A stretch of 64,000 nt of DNA, taken from NCBI GenBank assembly GCA_964603985.1, contig CAZRXG010000014.1, forward strand, positions 25,629 to 89,628, in the 5' to 3' direction. Shown in pieces: positions 8,492-17,685 of the stretch. Below the pieces are notes generated by a model that made no database searches, was not told the origin of the DNA, and saw only the letters and a list, made by a program, of their open reading frames with translations. Numbering within the stretch: the stretch's first letter is position 1; each line of letters opens with the position of its first letter. The stretch is from CAZRXG01 sp964603985 (GTDB lineage Bacteria > Chloroflexota > Anaerolineae > Aggregatilineales > UBA3940). Position numbers and translations under genes: made by a program.

Positions 8492-8690
8492 TTACTGAGC
8501 CTTGCATATACTGCTGAACCGCTCCTTGATCATATCGATTGCGAAACTGCCCTCACCCATCTCGGACGGCCTGGCCGTCCTCGATTCGCCCTCTCCCTGA
8601 GGGAGAGGGCAGACTGAGCGCGACCGCAGGTCGGGCGAAGGCGGGTGAGGGCCTGGGCAACGACGTGCCCAAAACCAACTTAACACAGCA
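8492..8690 (+). repeat. Dispersed repeat family B, copy 1
   Basis: This occupies most of the 415-base gap between the kinase and the DUF2723 gene. It matches 57949-58146 nearly base for base, and also the reverse complement of about 19340-19520. It contains nested hairpins: CCCTCTCCCTGAGGGAGAGGG and a GGACGGCC-GGCCGTCC palindrome. It ends with CCAACTTAACACAGCA. No open reading frame is conserved between copies. The remaining 116 bases up to the next gene are AT-rich and probably carry its promoter. Confidence 0.85.
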
Positions 8691-8806
8691 CGAGTGGAAG
8701 TTATCTTATTATGCAGCGATAACACTCTTTTTACATTGTCGTAACGTTTGCACAACACGAGCGTGTGATACTATGATCAGCATCCCAGACCCCGGGAGAT
8801 AGATTG

Positions 8807-10852
8807 ATGACCGACTCCACACAACCACACGGCTCCACGACGACCATCCCGGCGCGGCCAACCGTTGCAGCGCGGCCCGGCGCGCCCTATCGCCCGGCGC
8901 TCGACGTGATCATCGGCGTCGGGCTGTTCGTGGCGGCCCTGCTGGTCTACAACGCCACGCTGACGCCCAGCCTCTCCTACCTCAGCCCGGACGGCAACGA
9001 GCTGGCGACCGTGCCCTACATCCTGGGGCTGGCGCACAGCACGGGCTACCCGCTCTACACCTGGCTGGGAAAGCTGTTCACGTTTATCCCCATCGGCGAC
9101 GTGGCCCACCGCATGAACCTGATGTCGGCGGCGATGGGGGCGGGCGGTGTGTCGCTGCTGTACGGGATCGTGCTGATCATCCTGGAGCGGGTCGGGGTGC
9201 TGCATCTGGCCTGGCGGCGGATCATCGCCGCAGGGGTGGCGCTGATCTTCGCCTTCTCGACCACCTTCTGGTCGCAGACCGGGATCAGCGAGGTCTACAC
9301 GCCGAACCTGTTCATGGTGGGATTGCAAACTCTGCTGATCCTGCACTGGGCGCGCGTCGAGGAGGCAACGCCCACCGCCAGGGGCCGCCCGCCGACCAGA
9401 CGCTCGCTGGCGTGGTTTGGGGCATTCTGCCTGACCTTCGCGCTGAGCACGGGCACACACTCCAGCAGCCTGGGCTTCGGGCTGGGGTACGTGGTCTTCG
9501 TGCTGGCCGTCAACTGGCGCTTCGCGCTCAACGTGCGCGCGCTGGCGGTGGGCGTGGGGGCGTTTGTGCTGGGGATGCTGCAACACCTGTGGCTGCCTTA
9601 CAAGGCCAGCACGCTCACCGACTCGCTCATGCAGCGCAACGCGCCCAACACCTGGCAGGGCTTCTACAACTACACGCTGGGCGCATTCCCCAACTTCAAG
9701 TTCGCCTTTACCTGGGTCGAGGTGCCCGACCGGGTCGTGATCTACCTCGACCTGCTGCGCCAGCAGTTCGGCGTGGTGGGGATACTGGGCGGGATCGCCG
9801 GGATGTGGGCGCTGTTATTCGGGCAGCCAAAGCGCTGGTGGCTGCTGGCGCTGATGTACCTGGTGCACGTGATCTTCTTCACCCAGTACCGCGTCTTCGA
9901 CCTGGACGTGTTCTTCATCGATGCCCATTACCTGTTCGCGATCTTTCTGGGCGCGGGCGTGGGGTGGCTGGCCGGGGTTGCCGGGCGGTGGATCGGGGAT
10001 CACCGGGCGCGTTTGCGAGATTACGGGGTGAGCGCCGGGTTGGCCGCCGCGCTGGTGATCCCGGTGGGCGTGCAGCTTTCGTCCAACTGGGCGACCAACA
10101 ATCGCTCCGGTGACGTGGCGATCAACGACTTCTACGAAAACGTCTTCGAGATGCTGCCGCCCGACGCGGTGCTCGTGGGGCGCGGCGGTGTGTTCGGGTA
10201 CGACATGTTCTACTGGCGGCTGGTCTACGACGTGCGCCCCGACGTGGCGATGCCGCACCTGCCGGGCGAGGGCAATCCCTCGAGGCGCGACCTGGCCGGG
10301 CGGCCCCTGTTCAGCACCACCCAGAGCGGCGGGCAAAGCGCCCGGAGCGCGCCGCCGGGGATGCTGCCCGCCGACGCGTGGTACATCCCGGTGCTGATGG
10401 GCAGCTCGACGGGTGGCAGCGTCCCGATAGGCCGCCAATCGCTGGTGCTGTACGCCGTCAGCGGGCAGCCGCCGGAGCTGTTCGTCGAGCGGGCCGAGCC
10501 GCAGGTGGTGGTCGGGGCCTCGCTGGGCGGCATGACGCTGGTCGGCTACGATCTGGATGCAGGCTCCGCGCGGCCCGGCGGGCGGCTGCGGCTGACGCTC
10601 TACTGGCAGGGGCAGGCGTCGCAGCCGTTGGCGGCCACCGCGCTGGGCGAGACGACTCTGGAAGCACACCAGCTCGGCCTTGGGAACGCGGCGCGCTACG
10701 CGCAGAGCATCGGGATCAGGCCGGGCGCGACGCTGGTCGAGGATTACTGGGTGGTGATCCCGTCGACGCTCGCTCCCGGTGACTACCCGCTGATCGTGTC
10801 GGCGGACGGCGAGAGCGCCGAAGTGGGGCAGGTAAGCGTCAATGGACAATGA
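8807..10852 (+). CDS. DUF2723 family membrane glycosyltransferase-like protein
   Basis: This 681-residue polytopic protein has a Pro/Thr-rich cytoplasmic N-terminus, then the DUF2723 core with YLSPDGNELATVPYILG and HSTGYPLYTWLG, the conserved acidic loop and HPPGYPLY-like motif of this GT-C family. Several transmembrane helices follow up to about residue 430. A soluble extracytoplasmic part ends with a beta-rich module (about 575-681) shared with the other GT-C proteins of this window. Relatives include TMEM260-type protein O-mannosyltransferases. I infer transfer of a sugar from a lipid carrier at the outer membrane face. The ATG at 8807 follows GGGAGA; the in-frame TTG three bases earlier is less likely. 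Confidence 0.82.
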   Translation: MTDSTQPHGSTTTIPARPTVAARPGAPYRPALDVIIGVGLFVAALLVYNATLTPSLSYLSPDGNELATVPYILGLAHSTGYPLYTWLGKLFTFIPIGDVAHRMNLMSAAMGAGGVSLLYGIVLIILERVGVLHLAWRRIIAAGVALIFAFSTTFWSQTGISEVYTPNLFMVGLQTLLILHWARVEEATPTARGRPPTRRSLAWFGAFCLTFALSTGTHSSSLGFGLGYVVFVLAVNWRFALNVRALAVGVGAFVLGMLQHLWLPYKASTLTDSLMQRNAPNTWQGFYNYTLGAFPNFKFAFTWVEVPDRVVIYLDLLRQQFGVVGILGGIAGMWALLFGQPKRWWLLALMYLVHVIFFTQYRVFDLDVFFIDAHYLFAIFLGAGVGWLAGVAGRWIGDHRARLRDYGVSAGLAAALVIPVGVQLSSNWATNNRSGDVAINDFYENVFEMLPPDAVLVGRGGVFGYDMFYWRLVYDVRPDVAMPHLPGEGNPSRRDLAGRPLFSTTQSGGQSARSAPPGMLPADAWYIPVLMGSSTGGSVPIGRQSLVLYAVSGQPPELFVERAEPQVVVGASLGGMTLVGYDLDAGSARPGGRLRLTLYWQGQASQPLAATALGETTLEAHQLGLGNAARYAQSIGIRPGATLVEDYWVVIPSTLAPGDYPLIVSADGESAEVGQVSVNGQ

Positions 10853-10859
10853 GGTGACG

Positions 10860-11363
10860 ATGAAAGGTAAACGGGCGTGGGTGATCGGCGGAGTGGTGCT
10901 GCTGGAACTGATGCTGCTGGTGGCGGTCTTTGCGCTGGGGGTCTACTTCGGGCGCTACGGCCTGACGCGCGAGGGGCTGGTCTACGCCGGGCCGGGTGGG
11001 GCGCGCGCCCAGCCTGCTCAGCAGCAGCAGGGGCCAAAAGGGCAGCAGCCGCAAGTCCAGCCGGGCGGGCTGCCGCAGCTCCCGCCGGGTCTGACCGAGC
11101 CGCCTCAATTGATCGGGCGGGTGCGGAACATCTCACCGGAGGGGTTGAATCTGGCAACCGCCGACGGGCCGCGCCCGGTGCTGTTCGACGAGCAGACCAC
11201 CTGCCGAGACTACCAGGGGGTCGAGCTTGGCCTGGAACGACTGCGGCAGGGGATGGTCGTCGCCGTGTACGGGGAGCGCAGCCCGGACGGGCGCAACCTG
11301 ATCGCGTCGGAGATTGTGATTCTGCCGCCGTCCGACGAGGCCGAGCGGACCCCGCAGCCGTAG
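10860..11363 (+). CDS. Membrane-anchored small protein with a DUF5666-like domain
   Basis: This 167-residue protein has one transmembrane segment near the N-terminus (about 5-27). A Gln/Pro-rich spacer is followed by a small beta-barrel-like domain beginning at about residue 90 (IGRVRNISPEGLNLATADG). The repeated pattern of a short strand, hydrophilic turn and VAVYGER resembles DUF5666/OB-like domains, but I am not certain. The start at 10860 has GAGGTGACG directly upstream. It begins seven bases after the stop of the glycosyltransferase-like gene, so the two are likely co-transcribed. Function is unknown. Confidence 0.75.
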   Translation: MKGKRAWVIGGVVLLELMLLVAVFALGVYFGRYGLTREGLVYAGPGGARAQPAQQQQGPKGQQPQVQPGGLPQLPPGLTEPPQLIGRVRNISPEGLNLATADGPRPVLFDEQTTCRDYQGVELGLERLRQGMVVAVYGERSPDGRNLIASEIVILPPSDEAERTPQP

Positions 11364-11376
11364 GGACGGACGCCGG

Positions 11377-12030
11377 TCAGCCGGCCAGCGCCTGCACTAA
11401 CTGCCGGAAAGCCGCTTTGTAATCACCTCCGAAGTCAAAGCGCGGGCGGCTGCGCAGGTCGTCGGGCACCTCGCAGGGGGCCACGTGCGCGACCAGCACC
11501 GGCCTGCGCTGCTCGCGGAAGGCCGTCCACTCCCGCGTGACCCGCTCGTCGGCCAGCGCGGCGTCAGACAGCACGACCACCATGTGACTGCACTCGGCCA
11601 GGCCGGGATGGACTCCGCTGGCCCAACGCACCCCCTCCTGATCGGGGCCGGGGTCGGGATCGAACCAGGCAGGAACGCCGGTTTTGTCCAGATCTCCGGC
11701 GATGCGAGCCGCGACATCGGTGTCGGCGGGGCTGTAGTTGATGTAGGCGGCGAAGCTCGGCCCGCCTTTTTTGCCGCGACCGGGCCGGAGCGAGTCGCCG
11801 AACATGTGTGTCGTATCGGGCCTGGGGACGCGAGCGTGCGCCTCGGTGTGCCCCATGCGGAAGACGGTCGTGCCGCAGATGGGACACACACCGCGTGTCC
11901 CCGGCGCACCGCGCCGCGTCCAGACCGGGATGGGGTTCTCCATGTCGACCTTCTGCTTGCAACTGACGCAGTAGGCCTCGATCTCTTCCGGCTCAAGCTC
12001 GTCGTCTTCCAGGTAATCTGAATCTGGCAT
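11377..12030 (-). CDS. DUF5679 zinc-ribbon and TIR domain protein
   Basis: This 217-residue protein has an acidic N-terminus and a four-cysteine ribbon (about 20-58; CVSCKQKV and CPICGTTVF) that fits DUF5679. A TIR domain then runs from about residue 93 to the end, with FAAYINYSPADTDVAARI, WFDPDPG and the SDAALADERVTREW helix. The Glu in VTREW aligns with the catalytic Glu of NAD-cleaving TIR domains, so NADase activity is possible. The start at 12030 has a perfect GGAGG eight bases upstream. No Thoeris or CBASS partner is nearby. It is transcribed convergently with the gene at 10860. Roles in immunity or signalling are inference. Confidence 0.8.
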   Translation of the reverse strand: MPDSDYLEDDELEPEEIEAYCVSCKQKVDMENPIPVWTRRGAPGTRGVCPICGTTVFRMGHTEAHARVPRPDTTHMFGDSLRPGRGKKGGPSFAAYINYSPADTDVAARIAGDLDKTGVPAWFDPDPGPDQEGVRWASGVHPGLAECSHMVVVLSDAALADERVTREWTAFREQRRPVLVAHVAPCEVPDDLRSRPRFDFGGDYKAAFRQLVQALAG

Positions 12031-12124
12031 CGTCCTCCACCTGTCGATTGGATTGGTATCGGCTGGTAGACGGGGTGCGTCTACAGGGGCAGTATGCAAC
12101 AAGTCGGCCAAATTGTAAAACTTT

Positions 12125-12152
12125 TTGACAAACCGTGCCCGCACGCTACAGT
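12125..12152 (+). promoter_or_regulatory. Sigma-70 promoter, leaderless start
   Basis: TTGACA (12125-12130) and TACAGT (12147-12152) have 16 bases between them, and the ATG at 12160 follows seven bases after the -10. No Shine-Dalgarno sequence is present, so a leaderless transcript is likely. Confidence 0.6.
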
Positions 12153-12159
12153 TTTAGCG

Positions 12160-14139
12160 ATGAATGACAGCATAACAACCCCTGACAAGCACAAAGCGCC
12201 TGCCTGGCTTCCGGTGGTCCTGCTGCTGATGCTGGGCGCGGCGCTGCGCATCTATCGCATCGACGGCCACGCGCTCAGCGGCGACGAAGCGTACAGCGTG
12301 GTCATCTGGGTGCAGTATTCGGCTGAATACCTGCTGAGGACCATCGCGCTGACGACCACCGAGCCTCACCCCCCGCTGGCGCTGCTCGCGCTGCACGGCT
12401 GGGCGCTGCTGGTGGGCGACTCGGTGCTGGCGCTGCGTATGCAGAGCGTGTTGGCGAGCGTGATCACGCTGGCGGCGGCCTACCGGATGGGGCGCGCGCT
12501 GGGCGGGGAGAGGGCGGCGCTGATCGGGCTGGCCCTGTGCGCGCTGAATCCGTTCCAGATCTGGTACGCGCAGTTCGCGCGCAATTACAGCCTGTGGATG
12601 GCGGGCAGCGCGCTGACGGCTCTTTTTATGCTGCGAGCCTGGGAGAAGCCCCGGCGGGCGAGGCGCTGGGTCGTGTATGCGCTTTCGGCGGTGCTGACGG
12701 CTTACGTCTTCTACCTGGAGGCGCTGGCCCTGGTCGCGCACAACCTGTACGCGTTGACCCGGCTTCGCAGGCAGCGCGGCTCGCTTCGGGCCTGGGTCGC
12801 GACGCAGGCCGCCGTCGTGTGCGCGCTGGCCCCCTGGTACCTGCGCCCGGAGCTTTGGCGCAACAGCCAGGATTACATGCCAAACGCAGGCCCGGCCAAT
12901 CCGCTGTGGGCCATCCAGAGCCTGCTGGTGGGCGGGACGCTGCCGCCCCCGTTGCAGCACCCGCTGGCATCGGACCCGACGCACAGCGTGGGGATCGCGT
13001 CGGTCGCCAGCGTGGTGCTGGTGATCGCGTCGCTGGCCGTCATCTGGAAGACCGCGCGGCGGGAGAGCTTCTTCTTTTTGCTGTTTTACGGACTCGTGCC
13101 GCCGCTGGCGCTGGCGGGCCTGGCGCTGGTCACGGGGAGGGGGTACTTCCACCCGCGCTACGTCGCGATCAGCTCGGTCCCGCTGGTGCTGACTGCGGCG
13201 CTCGGCGTCGACGGTGTGTTGAAGCTCACCCGCTCGGCAGCCGCGCTCAAACGGGCGCTGGCGGTGGGCGCGGCGGGGGTGATCGCCTGCCTGAGCGTCG
13301 TCGGGCTGTGGAACTACCACACCAACCTCGCCTTTGCGCGCGCGCCGGACTGGGTGCGCATCATGGAGGTGCTCAGCGAACAGACGACGCCCAATGACCT
13401 GGTGATCTACAACTTCCTCGACCCGGCCTTCGGCTACTACTTCGAGCACTACTACCGGGGCACAGCGCATCAGGCCACGCTGCCCACGTCCAAAGACGCG
13501 CCGTACTCACAGGTGGCGGAGGAATTGGCCGCGCTGACCGCCGATTACGATTACGTCTGGTTCCTGCCGGTGGAGAGCGCAGCCTGGGACGCCGAGCAGA
13601 ACGTGGCGCGCTGGCTGTCGCAGGAGATGCAGGTCGTCTCCAACCAGTGGATCGGGTTCATGCGCCTCTACCAGTACACAGGCTGGCAGCCCACCGAGCG
13701 CCAGATCGCGGAGCGGTTGGGGACGCGCTTTGGGGACGTGGCGCTGCTGGAGGGCTACCGCTTCACGCCGCCGCCGGAGGCGTGGCAGCCCGGCACGACG
13801 GTGCACGTCGAGGTGTTCTGGAGGCCGTTGGGGCAGACCGGCGAGGACCTGAAGACCTTCGTGCACCTGTGGGGACCGGCCAGGCCCGATGGGTCGATCA
13901 TCTGGGCGCAGGATGACCGGTTCCCACACGATGGCTGGGTCTCGACGCAGAGTTGGACGCAGGGCGAGCTACTGAGGGACGTTTATCACCTGGCGCTGCC
14001 GCTCGACCCGCTGCCGGGGGAGTACGTAATCGCCGCCGGGCTGTACGACCCGGCCAATGGGGAACGCGTCACCGCGCACGATCCGCAGGGGGACGGCGAA
14101 GCGGATCACGTGGTCATATACACGCTCACGCTGCCGTGA
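12160..14139 (+). CDS. GT39-like membrane glycosyltransferase
   Basis: This 659-residue GT-C fold protein carries the N-terminal acidic motif of the ArnT/PMT family in GHALSGDEAYS, the expected sugar-phosphate-lipid contact. HPPLALLALHGWALLVG follows in the first loop, then about ten transmembrane helices up to residue 400. The soluble C-terminal part ends with the shared beta module (about 525-659; KTFVHLWG, then GEYVIAAGLYDP). I infer transfer of a sugar from a polyprenyl phosphate to a lipid or protein on the outside of the membrane. It is preceded by the promoter at 12125-12152. Confidence 0.82.
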   Translation: MNDSITTPDKHKAPAWLPVVLLLMLGAALRIYRIDGHALSGDEAYSVVIWVQYSAEYLLRTIALTTTEPHPPLALLALHGWALLVGDSVLALRMQSVLASVITLAAAYRMGRALGGERAALIGLALCALNPFQIWYAQFARNYSLWMAGSALTALFMLRAWEKPRRARRWVVYALSAVLTAYVFYLEALALVAHNLYALTRLRRQRGSLRAWVATQAAVVCALAPWYLRPELWRNSQDYMPNAGPANPLWAIQSLLVGGTLPPPLQHPLASDPTHSVGIASVASVVLVIASLAVIWKTARRESFFFLLFYGLVPPLALAGLALVTGRGYFHPRYVAISSVPLVLTAALGVDGVLKLTRSAAALKRALAVGAAGVIACLSVVGLWNYHTNLAFARAPDWVRIMEVLSEQTTPNDLVIYNFLDPAFGYYFEHYYRGTAHQATLPTSKDAPYSQVAEELAALTADYDYVWFLPVESAAWDAEQNVARWLSQEMQVVSNQWIGFMRLYQYTGWQPTERQIAERLGTRFGDVALLEGYRFTPPPEAWQPGTTVHVEVFWRPLGQTGEDLKTFVHLWGPARPDGSIIWAQDDRFPHDGWVSTQSWTQGELLRDVYHLALPLDPLPGEYVIAAGLYDPANGERVTAHDPQGDGEADHVVIYTLTLP

Positions 14140-14158
14140 GGACGGTCACCGGTCGGCG

Positions 14159-14995
14159 CTACAGGTGCGCCGCCAGCCACTCAAGTATATCCGCGAAAAC
14201 CTGCTCCTGCTCCGGGTCGTTGTGGACCTCGTGGTACATGCCCTCGTATTCGCGGAAGGTCTTGTCATCCGAGCCGGCCCGCTCGTAGAACAGGCGCGCC
14301 CCGGCCAGATCGCAGATACGATCACCGCTGCCGTGCAGCAGCAGGACGGGGACCGTCAGCTCCGGGGCGTGCTCCAGTGCGTAGTCGGCGCTGTCGAACA
14401 TCTCCTGGGCCAGGCGGGCCGAGATGCGGTCGTGGACGAGTGGATCGTTGTTGTACGCCTCGACCACCGCCGGGTCACGCGAGAGCGCACTCCTATCCAT
14501 CCCGTTGCCCATCGTGGACTGCGGCGCGTGCTCGCTGAGCAGGTGGGCCAGCGTCACCTTCCAGCCGGGCGGCCGGTGGGCCAGCTTCAGCCACACGCCG
14601 CTCGCGATCACCCCGGCCAGCCCATCCGGGCGGCGCAGAGCATAATTGAGGGCGAGCTGCCCGCCCATGCTGTGCCCGTAGACGAACACCTTTGCGCCGG
14701 GGTGGGCATTGTGCGCCACGCCGATCAGCAGGCCATAGTCGTCGAGCAGGCTTTCGTAGCCGGGGGCATGCCCGCGCTTCCCCTCCGATTTGCCAAAGCC
14801 CCGGAAGTCCAGCGCATAAAGGCCGTAGCCCCCGGCGGTCAGCGCCCCGGCGACGTGCCCGTAGCGGCCGCTGTGCTCGCCCAGACCGTGCGCCAGGACG
14901 AGGATGGCGCGCGCCCCGTCTTCCGGCTGCCACGCCTGCCAGTAGATGTTGACCTCTTCGTCCCGTGACCCAAACATCCCTTCGCTGTGTCGCAT
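14159..14995 (-). CDS. Alpha/beta hydrolase, monoacylglycerol lipase/lysophospholipase type
   Basis: This 278-residue serine hydrolase has AHGLGEHSGRY as the oxyanion strand, the nucleophile Ser in GHSMGG (about residue 107), an Asp in LLHGSGDRI and a His in YHEVHND. The order and spacing fit monoacylglycerol lipase or lysophospholipase L2. There is no signal peptide, so it is cytoplasmic. The ATG at 14995 leaves a 19-base gap after the upstream SDR gene; the longer frame to 15049 would overlap that gene. It is the last gene of an operon of four on the minus strand. Confidence 0.87.
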   Translation of the reverse strand: MRHSEGMFGSRDEEVNIYWQAWQPEDGARAILVLAHGLGEHSGRYGHVAGALTAGGYGLYALDFRGFGKSEGKRGHAPGYESLLDDYGLLIGVAHNAHPGAKVFVYGHSMGGQLALNYALRRPDGLAGVIASGVWLKLAHRPPGWKVTLAHLLSEHAPQSTMGNGMDRSALSRDPAVVEAYNNDPLVHDRISARLAQEMFDSADYALEHAPELTVPVLLLHGSGDRICDLAGARLFYERAGSDDKTFREYEGMYHEVHNDPEQEQVFADILEWLAAHL

Positions 14996-15014
14996 GGCTT
15001 GCCGTCTCTTTCCG

Positions 15015-15950
15015 CTAGTCGGAGCGCTGCCGCAGGGCGGCCTCTTCAAAGTCTTGGGGCAGCAGCACGCGCCAGTAAAAATCGGCCAGTGCCGGGAAGA
15101 GCTTGCTCGCCCAGCCGCCGAGCGTCTCCAGCCAGCCGACGTTGACCTCCGGCAGTCCCAACACGATCCCGTCCAGCGTGCGCGCGACGACGCGCTCCGG
15201 GGGGATCATCTCGAAGCCCATGCGCCGGTACACCGGCCCGATGTACGTCACCATGTCGGTATCCACGAAGCCGGGGTTGACGGTCGTGACCTGCACGCCC
15301 GTCCCGGCCATCTCGCGGCGCAGCCCTTCGCTGAAGCCAACCAGACCGTGCTTGCTAGTTCCGTAGGGGATGAAGTACGGCTCGGCGTGGCGGCCAGCCG
15401 CCGAGGCCACGTTGACGACATGGCCCTCGCCCTGCTGGAGCATCACGGGCAGGACGAGCAGCGTCAGGTTGATGGGCGCGACCAGGTTGACCTCGACCTG
15501 GCGGTGCATCGACTCGGCGCCGACCTCCAGCAGGGGGCCGCCCTGCCGGATTCCGGCGTTGTTGAGCAGGATGTCGATGCGGCCAAAGCGGTCGAGCACC
15601 GCCTCGACCAATGCCTCAAGCTGCGCCTCGTCGGTCACGTCGGTGGGGACAACCAGCACCTCGACCCCCTCTGAGAGGGCACCTTCATCGAGCGCCCGGC
15701 ACCCGGCGGCGACCTCGTCAAGCTGATCCTCGCTGCGGGCGGCCAGCGCCAGCGATGCGCCCCGCGCGGCAAAGCCCTGCGCGTAAGCCTGACCCAGCCC
15801 GCGCGACGCGCCGGTGATCAGCACGACCTTGCCCCGGAAGAAATCGGGCTGCGAGTCGAGGTGCCAGCGGCGCAGCAGGTGCGTGACGGCCCAGGCACCC
15901 AGGCCCGCACCCAGAATGGTGAGCAGGGGAGAAGAACGTCGGCGGCTCAT
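15015..15950 (-). CDS. Membrane-anchored short-chain dehydrogenase/reductase 1
   Basis: This 311-residue protein has an N-terminal hydrophobic anchor (about 8-25). The SDR fold carries the cofactor site TGASRGLG, NNAG, the catalytic Ser in NVASAAG and the Tyr/Lys pair in YGTSK. It is a classical SDR; an Arg in the second strand (ARSEDQ) favours NADP(H). GGAGTG lies nine bases before the ATG at 15950. The next SDR upstream is clearly paralogous, with the same N-terminal SRRR-anchor design, so the two arose by tandem duplication. The substrate is unknown; a lipid or quinone-like substrate is suggested by the anchor. Confidence 0.88.
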   Translation of the reverse strand: MSRRRSSPLLTILGAGLGAWAVTHLLRRWHLDSQPDFFRGKVVLITGASRGLGQAYAQGFAARGASLALAARSEDQLDEVAAGCRALDEGALSEGVEVLVVPTDVTDEAQLEALVEAVLDRFGRIDILLNNAGIRQGGPLLEVGAESMHRQVEVNLVAPINLTLLVLPVMLQQGEGHVVNVASAAGRHAEPYFIPYGTSKHGLVGFSEGLRREMAGTGVQVTTVNPGFVDTDMVTYIGPVYRRMGFEMIPPERVVARTLDGIVLGLPEVNVGWLETLGGWASKLFPALADFYWRVLLPQDFEEAALRQRSD

Positions 15951-15970
15951 TTTACGGCACTCCTTTGCCA

Positions 15971-16894
15971 CTACTCCGTGCGCTGCCGCGCGGCAATCTG
16001 CGCGAACTCAGGCGGCATGAACCGGCGCCACATGAAGTCGGCCAGCCACGGCGAGAAACGATTGATCCACTCGGTCAGAAACTCGATGCCGCCGATGTTG
16101 ACCTCGATCAGGCCCAGCACAATCGCGTCGAGGATGCGCTCGGCGACGTACTCCGGCGCGAGAATCCGGACGCCGAAGGGGCGCAGCATGGCCCGGATCT
16201 CTTCGCTGACCATGGCGGTATCGGTGAAGCCCAGACAGACGGTCAGGACGCGCACACCCGTCGCGGCCAGCTCGCGGCGCAGCCCCTCGCCGAAGCCGCG
16301 CAGGCCGTACTTACTGACGCTGTAGGCAGTCATATAGGGGACGGCGTGGCGGCCCATCACCGAGGAGATGTTGACGACCTGACCCTGCCCGCGCTCGATC
16401 ATGGGCGGCAGCGCGATCTGGGTGAGGCGCATCGCGGCCAGCAGGTTGACCTCGATCTGGCAGCGCACCGCACAGGGGTCGGCCTCGACGAACGGGCCAC
16501 CGTGCACGATCCCGGCGTTGTTGACCAGAATGTCAATGTGGCCGAAGTGATCGAGCGCCGCCCCAACCAGACGCTCAAGCTGCGCCTCGTCGGTCACGTC
16601 GGTGGGCACAACCAGCGCCCCGACCCCCGTGTTGAGCGCCTTACACTCGGCGGCGACCTCCCGGAGACGGTCTTCGCTGCGGGCGGCCAGCACCGGCGAC
16701 GCGCCCCGCGCGGCGAACGCGTGGGCCAGCGCTCGCCCGACCCCGCGCGATGCACCGGTGATCAGCACCACCTTGCCCTCAAAGTAGTCGGTCTGCGACT
16801 CCAGGTGCCGGTTGGACACCAGCCGGGTGATGGCGTAGGCCCCGGCCCCCACGCCCAGCCAGAAAAGCCAGCCCCCCCCTCTGCGACGGCTCAT
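15971..16894 (-). CDS. Membrane-anchored short-chain dehydrogenase/reductase 2
   Basis: This 307-residue paralogue of the following gene has TGASRGVG, NNAGI, NISSVMG and YSVSK at the expected positions and an N-terminal glycine-rich hydrophobic anchor (about 6-23). The ATG at 16894 has AAAGGAG upstream and overlaps the methyltransferase stop by four bases (ATGA), which indicates translational coupling. An in-frame extension to 17104 would overlap the methyltransferase by over 200 bases and looks unlike SDR sequence, so I rejected it. Confidence 0.88.
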   Translation of the reverse strand: MSRRRGGGWLFWLGVGAGAYAITRLVSNRHLESQTDYFEGKVVLITGASRGVGRALAHAFAARGASPVLAARSEDRLREVAAECKALNTGVGALVVPTDVTDEAQLERLVGAALDHFGHIDILVNNAGIVHGGPFVEADPCAVRCQIEVNLLAAMRLTQIALPPMIERGQGQVVNISSVMGRHAVPYMTAYSVSKYGLRGFGEGLRRELAATGVRVLTVCLGFTDTAMVSEEIRAMLRPFGVRILAPEYVAERILDAIVLGLIEVNIGGIEFLTEWINRFSPWLADFMWRRFMPPEFAQIAARQRTE

Positions 16895-17685
16895 CGCGGC
16901 TCCTTTCGTGCAATGGTGATCAGATTGACGCCCAGCGACACCGGCACCAGCGTCCCCCCGGTGACGACCTGGGCCAGGCTCGGCAGGCCGAAGAGCGCGA
17001 ACTGTATCGAGGTAGGGATCAGCGGCAGGTAAGGCACGTCCCACAGCCCATCCCCGAACTGGCGCGCCACGCGGAAGCCGCTCTCCTCGGCCCAGCGACG
17101 CCACGTCTCCGGCGGGTGGACGTTGATGTGTGTTGGATCCTTGGCGATGGCGTCGGGCGTCAGGTCGGGCTTCTTGAGCGGGCGCAGCGCGTAGACCGGG
17201 TTGGGCGTCGCGAACAGGAACAGGCCGCCGCCGGTCAGGATGCGGTGGACGTGGCGGATGCTGCCGGGCGGATCGATCAGGTGCTCGACCAGATGCAGCG
17301 CCACCACCACGTCGAAGCTGCGGTCGGCGAAGACGCCCAGCCTGTCCGCCGAGGCGACCAGCGAGGCCGCGCCGGGCGCGTTGCGGCGGGTCTGGCAGGC
17401 GGCGTAGTGGGCGATGTCGAAGCCGACACAGGCGAAGCGGTCGCCGAGCAGGGCCAGCAGGTGCCCCAGCCCCGACCCCATCTCCAGCAGGCGTCCGGTG
17501 GTAGGCTGTGGCGGGGCGAAGCGCCGCACCAGGCGCGCGTAATAGCGCCGCGCGAACCAGTACATGCTGAAGCGTCCCAGCGGGCGGGCGGCGTAGTTGT
17601 AAGATTGAAAATACTGCTCGCCGTACTCATCGAGTGGGGGCTGCAACGTCGGGGCACCGGCGGGCGGGGTGGTCTGGGCTGGCAT
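16891..17685 (-). CDS. Class I SAM-dependent methyltransferase
   Basis: This 264-residue protein has the SAM-binding glycine motif LLEMGSGLGHLLALLG (about 67-82), an acidic residue at the end of strand 2 (VGFDIAHY), and VVVALHLVEHLIDP (motif for type-11 methyltransferases). The C-terminal part is hydrophobic (PSLAQVVTGGTLVPVSLGVNLI) and may touch the membrane. It is the first gene of the operon with two anchored SDRs and a lipase, a context that suggests modification of a lipid or lipid-linked molecule. The specific acceptor is not known. Confidence 0.85.
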   Translation of the reverse strand: MPAQTTPPAGAPTLQPPLDEYGEQYFQSYNYAARPLGRFSMYWFARRYYARLVRRFAPPQPTTGRLLEMGSGLGHLLALLGDRFACVGFDIAHYAACQTRRNAPGAASLVASADRLGVFADRSFDVVVALHLVEHLIDPPGSIRHVHRILTGGGLFLFATPNPVYALRPLKKPDLTPDAIAKDPTHINVHPPETWRRWAEESGFRVARQFGDGLWDVPYLPLIPTSIQFALFGLPSLAQVVTGGTLVPVSLGVNLITIARKEPR

